Shown here: piece after piece, positions 23,818 to 26,825 of the stretch | Numbering within the stretch: the first letter of the stretch is position 1 | Layout: every line of letters begins with the position of its first letter | Origin: Synergistales bacterium | Lineage (GTDB): Bacteria > Synergistota > Synergistia > Synergistales > Synergistaceae | Assembly (NCBI GenBank): GCA_026002695.1 | Contig: BOCB01000019.1 | Coordinates: 1 to 26,825, forward strand | Direction: 5' to 3' | DNA length: 26,825 nucleotides | Notes under the pieces: model-generated | Database searches by the model: none | The model's input: only the letters and a program-made list of their open reading frames with translations | What the model was told of the DNA's origin: nothing | Translations under genes and position numbers: made by a program

Positions 23818-24396
23818 TCAATCTACCAAACGGAACGCCCGATAGTAGTTATCATCTTTTACGCTGCCGAATAATACCAATTCCTGTCCGTCATACTTGC
23901 CGGGATAGAGCATGACCACCGGCACGCTATCTAAAATCTGATGCAGATTATTCATCACCTTATGTGAGCGCAGTATCGGGTAACACTTGCCCACCCCTGT
24001 GAGGAATACCACTGAATTCTCCGGCGTCCGCTCTCGAATGTACTCCACAATCAGTCCGGCGTCATCAGAAAGGCGCAGCATACGGCCAATGGATTTTATA
24101 ATGTGATCCATGCCATGTTTCTGCTCAAATTTGAAACATTGCTCCATGAAGTCCTCTTTTTCAAGCAAGCTTACCATGATGTCGTACAGGTCAAACACTA
24201 TCAATTCGAAGCCGTCCACGGCAATGCTGATTTTGCCCTGCAAATAGCGAACCCATTCCCGTACAGTCAGTTCCAGAGCTGCGGGATAGTCGAAAATATA
24301 ATATCCAACTTCATTGCCAAGCCCTTTGTTCCGGCGAAAAGATGTCTCGCGTATTTTCTTTGCGGCATCTTCAAGCCGCGCTTCTATCGGGCGCAT
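23818..24396 (-). CDS. brxB: BREX protein BrxB (DUF1788)
   Basis: 192 aa. The sequence has the DUF1788 pattern: YYIFDYPAALELTVREWV, LIVFDLYDIMVSLLEKED, VVFLTGVGKCYPILRSHKV and VVMLYPGKYDGQELVLFG. BrxB is a small core protein of type 1 BREX with a mixed alpha/beta fold and no known catalytic motif; it is required for function in tested systems. The ATG lies 4 nt after the brxA stop and uses the GAGG at the end of brxA as ribosome binding site, so the two are translationally linked. It ends with TGA, one of several places where TGA is clearly a stop in this genome. Confidence 0.93.
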   Translation of the reverse strand: MRPIEARLEDAAKKIRETSFRRNKGLGNEVGYYIFDYPAALELTVREWVRYLQGKISIAVDGFELIVFDLYDIMVSLLEKEDFMEQCFKFEQKHGMDHIIKSIGRMLRLSDDAGLIVEYIRERTPENSVVFLTGVGKCYPILRSHKVMNNLHQILDSVPVVMLYPGKYDGQELVLFGSVKDDNYYRAFRLVD

Positions 24397-24400
24397 ACTT

Positions 24401-25003
24401 TTACCTCGTTCCGGTCAGTGTATGTGAAATCAGTTCCATATCGTTGCCAGCCAGCAATTTTGCAATATTGTCATCAAGCAGAGGCCTGATTATTTTTCTG
24501 CTGCCTACGCCGCGTTCGAGTAAACCGGCCTCGGAAAGATATGTTTTGTAGCATTTTTGCAGCCTGATCAAAGTTTCGTCCGTCCATCCGGCGACTTTTT
24601 CGCTCTCACGCTGCTTGTTCATAAAAAACACTCTCACATCAGCGTCAGCCAGAAGATTATCGCCGGTTATCAGTTTTTCACGGTAAACTTCATAGATAAA
24701 AGTGAAGAACAGGCTGTCTGTGTTCATAATGGAGATGAGGTTTATCAACTTTTGAACTTCGAGACTATTTGTTTCAAAGACACTATAAAATTCGGCAGGC
24801 AAAGCGAATACCCGCACGGCTACTGTATTCATAATTTGGCTAGCCCGCAGCGCCGTCTTTGCGGAAAACAGATTTTCGGCGACTGCCATTAATTTAATCT
24901 CAGGCAGTTGTTTCCCCGAGCACAGCAAGGAAATCACCTTGCGAAACTCCGAAAACCAAAAGGACAATTTGACGGCTCCCGCGCTGTATTCTTTTCTGAG
25001 CAT
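24401..25003 (-). CDS. brxA: BREX protein BrxA (DUF1819)
   Basis: 200 aa, normal for BrxA. Diagnostic stretches are KEYSAGAVKLSFWFSEFRKV, VQKLINLISIMNTDSLFFTF, YREKLITGDNLLADADV and WTDETLIRLQKCYKTYLSEAGLL. BrxA is a NusB-like helical, DNA-binding member of the BREX core and is usually the first gene of the operon, as here. The start ATG (25003) is preceded by GGGAGA at about 9 nt. A promoter about 130 nt upstream fits a start of the whole BREX operon here. No anomaly is seen. Confidence 0.93.
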   Translation of the reverse strand: MLRKEYSAGAVKLSFWFSEFRKVISLLCSGKQLPEIKLMAVAENLFSAKTALRASQIMNTVAVRVFALPAEFYSVFETNSLEVQKLINLISIMNTDSLFFTFIYEVYREKLITGDNLLADADVRVFFMNKQRESEKVAGWTDETLIRLQKCYKTYLSEAGLLERGVGSRKIIRPLLDDNIAKLLAGNDMELISHTLTGTR

Positions 25004-25115
25004 TTAAACAGTCTCCCGACCATTCTGAACTTTTCACCTTGTGGCTTTTTATTATTCAAAAATTATCTCCCTTTAAGGTACGTATTACCACGCAAAGGAA
25101 TGAAAAACCGACGTT

Positions 25116-25140
25116 ATGATTATAATCCACATGATTATAA
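25116..25140 (-). repeat. 10-bp direct repeats over the brxA promoter
   Basis: ATGATTATAA occurs at 25116-25125 and 25131-25140 with a 5-nt spacer. The inner parts also form an inverted repeat, GATTATAA/TTATAATC. The second copy contains the -10 box of the candidate brxA promoter, so a repressor bound here would block it. Confidence 0.55.
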
Positions 25141-25162
25141 CTGATGTTACTTAATTTGTCGT
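25134..25162 (-). promoter_or_regulatory. Candidate promoter of the BREX operon
   Basis: On the minus strand ACGACA (25162-25157; four of six matches to TTGACA) and a perfect TATAAT (25139-25134) are 17 nt apart. Transcription would start near 25127, leaving a 5' leader of about 125 nt before brxA. Confidence 0.6.
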
Positions 25163-25192
25163 TTGGCAGTTAAATATCGCTTCGCCACCTCA

Positions 25193-25243
25193 AAGAGAGA
25201 AACGAGATACCAATATAAATACCCTGCATCCCGTTTCCCTCTT
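25193..25243 (-). terminator. Large hairpin after the secreted-protein gene
   Basis: On the minus strand AAGAGGGAAACGGGAT (25243-25228) pairs with ATCTCGTTTCTCTCTT (25208-25193): 16 base pairs, two of them G-U, with a 19-nt loop. It lies 35 nt after the stop of the secreted-protein gene and just upstream of the BREX promoter, so it could end transcription from the topoisomerase side. The U-tract is poor (CUCUUUG), so it may instead be another RNA structure. Confidence 0.4.
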
Positions 25244-25277
25244 CGAATAACCCATGAATACCATCTGACGTGTGCGT

Positions 25278-25724
25278 TTAGACCATAGGTTGTCTGAACT
25301 GTAACATCCCATCGCGCAATGGCGCGGTCTCTTTCTCCACCGCCAACCGTGCCAGCTCCACGGCGTCTGAGACGCGTATGCTCACACCCATCCGCACAGT
25401 GCGCTCACTTTTCCCGTGAATCACGGCAGAGGAAAGAAGTTGCATACCGCTCACAACATCAAAGACATACGTCATTTCAATCCCCATCGGCTCGATGGCC
25501 ACGATGCCTATCATATCCCCGCCTATCTGCTCCACGTCATACAGCCAATCGCGCCCGCCGAGCTTGAACTTGGCAAAAAAATCCCGGTTGGCGACAGCCA
25601 GCGCGACTATTCGCGGAACAAGCGGGGGTGCAAAACCTGCGCCACCATCGGAAGCATGAGACTTCGCACAGAACATCAGCACACCGAAAAAACAAATCGC
25701 CGTTATCGTACATATACGCTTCAT
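25278..25724 (-). CDS. Small exported protein of unknown function
   Basis: 148 aa from ATG 25724. It begins MKRICTITAICFFGVLMFC and continues to AKSHASDGG: a Lys/Arg start, a hydrophobic core and an Ala-x-Ala-like site, hence a Sec signal peptide cleaved near SHA-SDG. The Cys residues are not in a convincing lipobox. The mature part (about 120 aa) is mixed alpha/beta with no recognised domain (DWLYDVEQIGGDMIGIV, then MTYVFDVVSGMQLL). ATG 25724 is preferred over TTG 25730 because AGGGTG is 7-8 nt upstream; the end of topB overlaps this start region by a few bases at most. Its position suggests it belongs to the same conjugative-element operon as topB. Function not known. Confidence 0.65.
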   Translation of the reverse strand: MKRICTITAICFFGVLMFCAKSHASDGGAGFAPPLVPRIVALAVANRDFFAKFKLGGRDWLYDVEQIGGDMIGIVAIEPMGIEMTYVFDVVSGMQLLSSAVIHGKSERTVRMGVSIRVSDAVELARLAVEKETAPLRDGMLQFRQPMV

Positions 25725-25726
25725 GT

Positions 25727-26825
25727 TCAATCACCCTTACAGCCCTTCACTGGATAGCTCGCCTTGGGCTGTTCACAGTGAATAACAGGCTTGCCGCCAA
25801 CGTCGTTGAGTACGCCGGGCGAACAGAAACACCTCCAATAATGCCCGTATCTGCCCTCGAAACGCCGCGCGTTTCGTCCGCAGCCACGGGGGCATGGAAG
25901 CTCGATAACCTCACTCTTCCATTGCTTTTTAGGAGCGGGAATTCCGTCAACATCGTTGAACTTCGCGTGACAGGACGGGCAGGAGAAGAAATATGTCTTA
26001 GCGGCGCTCTTGCTCTTGCCGGTAACGTGCCGCAGAAAACCATCACACCCGTTAGTCAGACACTTGCGAAGTTTCGCCATGCCGGGTAAATCATCGGGTA
26101 CTTCGAGAGAATCCGCTATAATGCAGCGTACCATATCAACCACCTCTGAGATGAACGCCTCCAAGGTCAACGCGCCGTCCTCAATATCGCTCATCTTACA
26201 CTCCCAGAGTGCCGTCATGTCAGGGTGAACCATGACGGAAGCCCGTGAAGCGCCCAGAATATTTATGAGCAGTTTACCCAAGTCTGTTGAGACGAGCTGC
26301 TTTTTCTTCTTCTCCAAATAACCGCGCTTTAACAACACGGCGACGATGTTCTCCTGTGTGGCCGAGGTGCCAATGCCCTGAACCTCTTTGAGTTTCGCGC
26401 GAATTCCGGGGTCTTTAACGAACTGGTGAACGCTATTCATAGCAGATATGAGCGCGTGATACGTGTACGGATTAGGCGGCTTGGTCAGCTTCTCCTCCAT
26501 TGAGGCGTGGACAAGTCCGCCCTCTCCGGCCTGAACAGTCGGAAGAACTGCCGCATTATCCTCCTCACCGGGTTTATCAGCCTCCGAATTCTCCCAACCC
26601 TGCCAGCCGATATTGACAACAGTCCTGCCCGTTCTCTGAAACGTCTCCCCGTTGACCGAGAATTTTATTGATGTTTCCTCGTACTCATAATCAGGGAGGA
26701 ATTGCAGAACGTAACGGGAGCATATCAGCTCGTAAATCTTCCGCTCAATATCGGAGAGCGTCCCCGCAGCCGGTGCTCGCGTTGTTGGTATGATGGCATG
26801 GTGCTCCGTAATTTTCCCGTCGTCC
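25727..26825 (-). CDS. topB: DNA topoisomerase III, 3' part (ICE type)
   Basis: The frame is open to the right edge, so about 365 C-terminal residues are present. The edge begins DDGKITEHHAIIPT, a stretch typical of type IA topoisomerases, followed by LTKPPNPYTYHALISAM and GIGTSATQENIVAVLLKRGYL, both diagnostic of TopB. The C-terminus carries Cys-rich zinc motifs (CLTNGCDG; CPSCHAKF; CPRGCGRN ... WRCFC). The active-site tyrosine lies outside the window. TopB relaxes and decatenates DNA, and many Gram-positive ICEs encode their own copy with this extended zinc-finger tail. The stop (TGA, 25727-25729) is followed at once by the exported-protein gene. Its presence suggests the BREX island sits on, or next to, an integrative element; that link is inferred from one gene. 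Confidence 0.9.
   Translation of the reverse strand, partial: DDGKITEHHAIIPTTRAPAAGTLSDIERKIYELICSRYVLQFLPDYEYEETSIKFSVNGETFQRTGRTVVNIGWQGWENSEADKPGEEDNAAVLPTVQAGEGGLVHASMEEKLTKPPNPYTYHALISAMNSVHQFVKDPGIRAKLKEVQGIGTSATQENIVAVLLKRGYLEKKKKQLVSTDLGKLLINILGASRASVMVHPDMTALWECKMSDIEDGALTLEAFISEVVDMVRCIIADSLEVPDDLPGMAKLRKCLTNGCDGFLRHVTGKSKSAAKTYFFSCPSCHAKFNDVDGIPAPKKQWKSEVIELPCPRGCGRNARRFEGRYGHYWRCFCSPGVLNDVGGKPVIHCEQPKASYPVKGCKGD

Noticed and set aside
24934..25059. A 41-codon leader frame (TTG start, GGGAGA upstream) overlapping the brxA start out of frame.
   Set aside because: It has no protein-like features, needs a TTG start, and most of it overlaps brxA; kept only as a weak possibility.

Overview
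The window looks like an accessory defence island from a low-to-medium GC Firmicute, most likely a clostridial gut or anaerobe lineage. This is inferred from the style of the BREX proteins, the BspA-like leucine-rich-repeat proteins with GYF_2 domains, and strong purine-rich ribosome binding sites. All genes except a transposase remnant at the left edge read on the minus strand, so the biological order runs from right to left.

Right edge (25.3-26.8 kb): the 3' part of a topoisomerase III gene of the kind carried by integrative and conjugative elements, overlapped by a small secreted-protein gene. A 270-bp gap follows, with a large hairpin and a good sigma-70-type promoter. It leads into a type 1 BREX operon: brxA, brxB, brxC (24.9-20.2 kb), then an inserted pair (AAA ATPase and small putative PD-(D/E)XK-like protein), then PglX, pglZ and brxL (12.2-7.5 kb). 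PglX is split into two ORFs in permuted order: the C-terminal third lies upstream of the N-terminal methyltransferase part. Between pglX and pglZ is a cargo pocket under decay: a HEPN-like gene with an in-frame TGA, a very small ORF that also has an in-frame TGA, a DUF4365 gene broken by a 142-bp MITE with a clean 9-bp target duplication, and a 384-aa protein I do not recognise.

Downstream of brxL, with only 16-28 nt between genes, is a five-gene group: an LRR protein, a bacterial PH-like protein, an atypical Ser/Thr kinase with zinc ribbon and FHA-like tail, and two tandem GYF_2-LRR proteins. The three LRR proteins share a helical N-terminal domain, so this looks like one signalling or recognition module travelling with BREX. 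It is the best candidate for an undescribed system.

Left edge (0-1.65 kb): the last LRR gene is cut by an IS4-family element. That element lacks the transposase C-terminus but keeps both ends and carries a visible anti-read-through hairpin over its ribosome binding site. Beyond it is the 3' part of an ISAs1-family transposase gene. The IS has no target duplication and joins two unrelated genes, so a deletion or recombination probably took place there. The MITE inside the DUF4365 gene has the same terminal repeat as this IS. No tRNA, rRNA or CRISPR array was seen.
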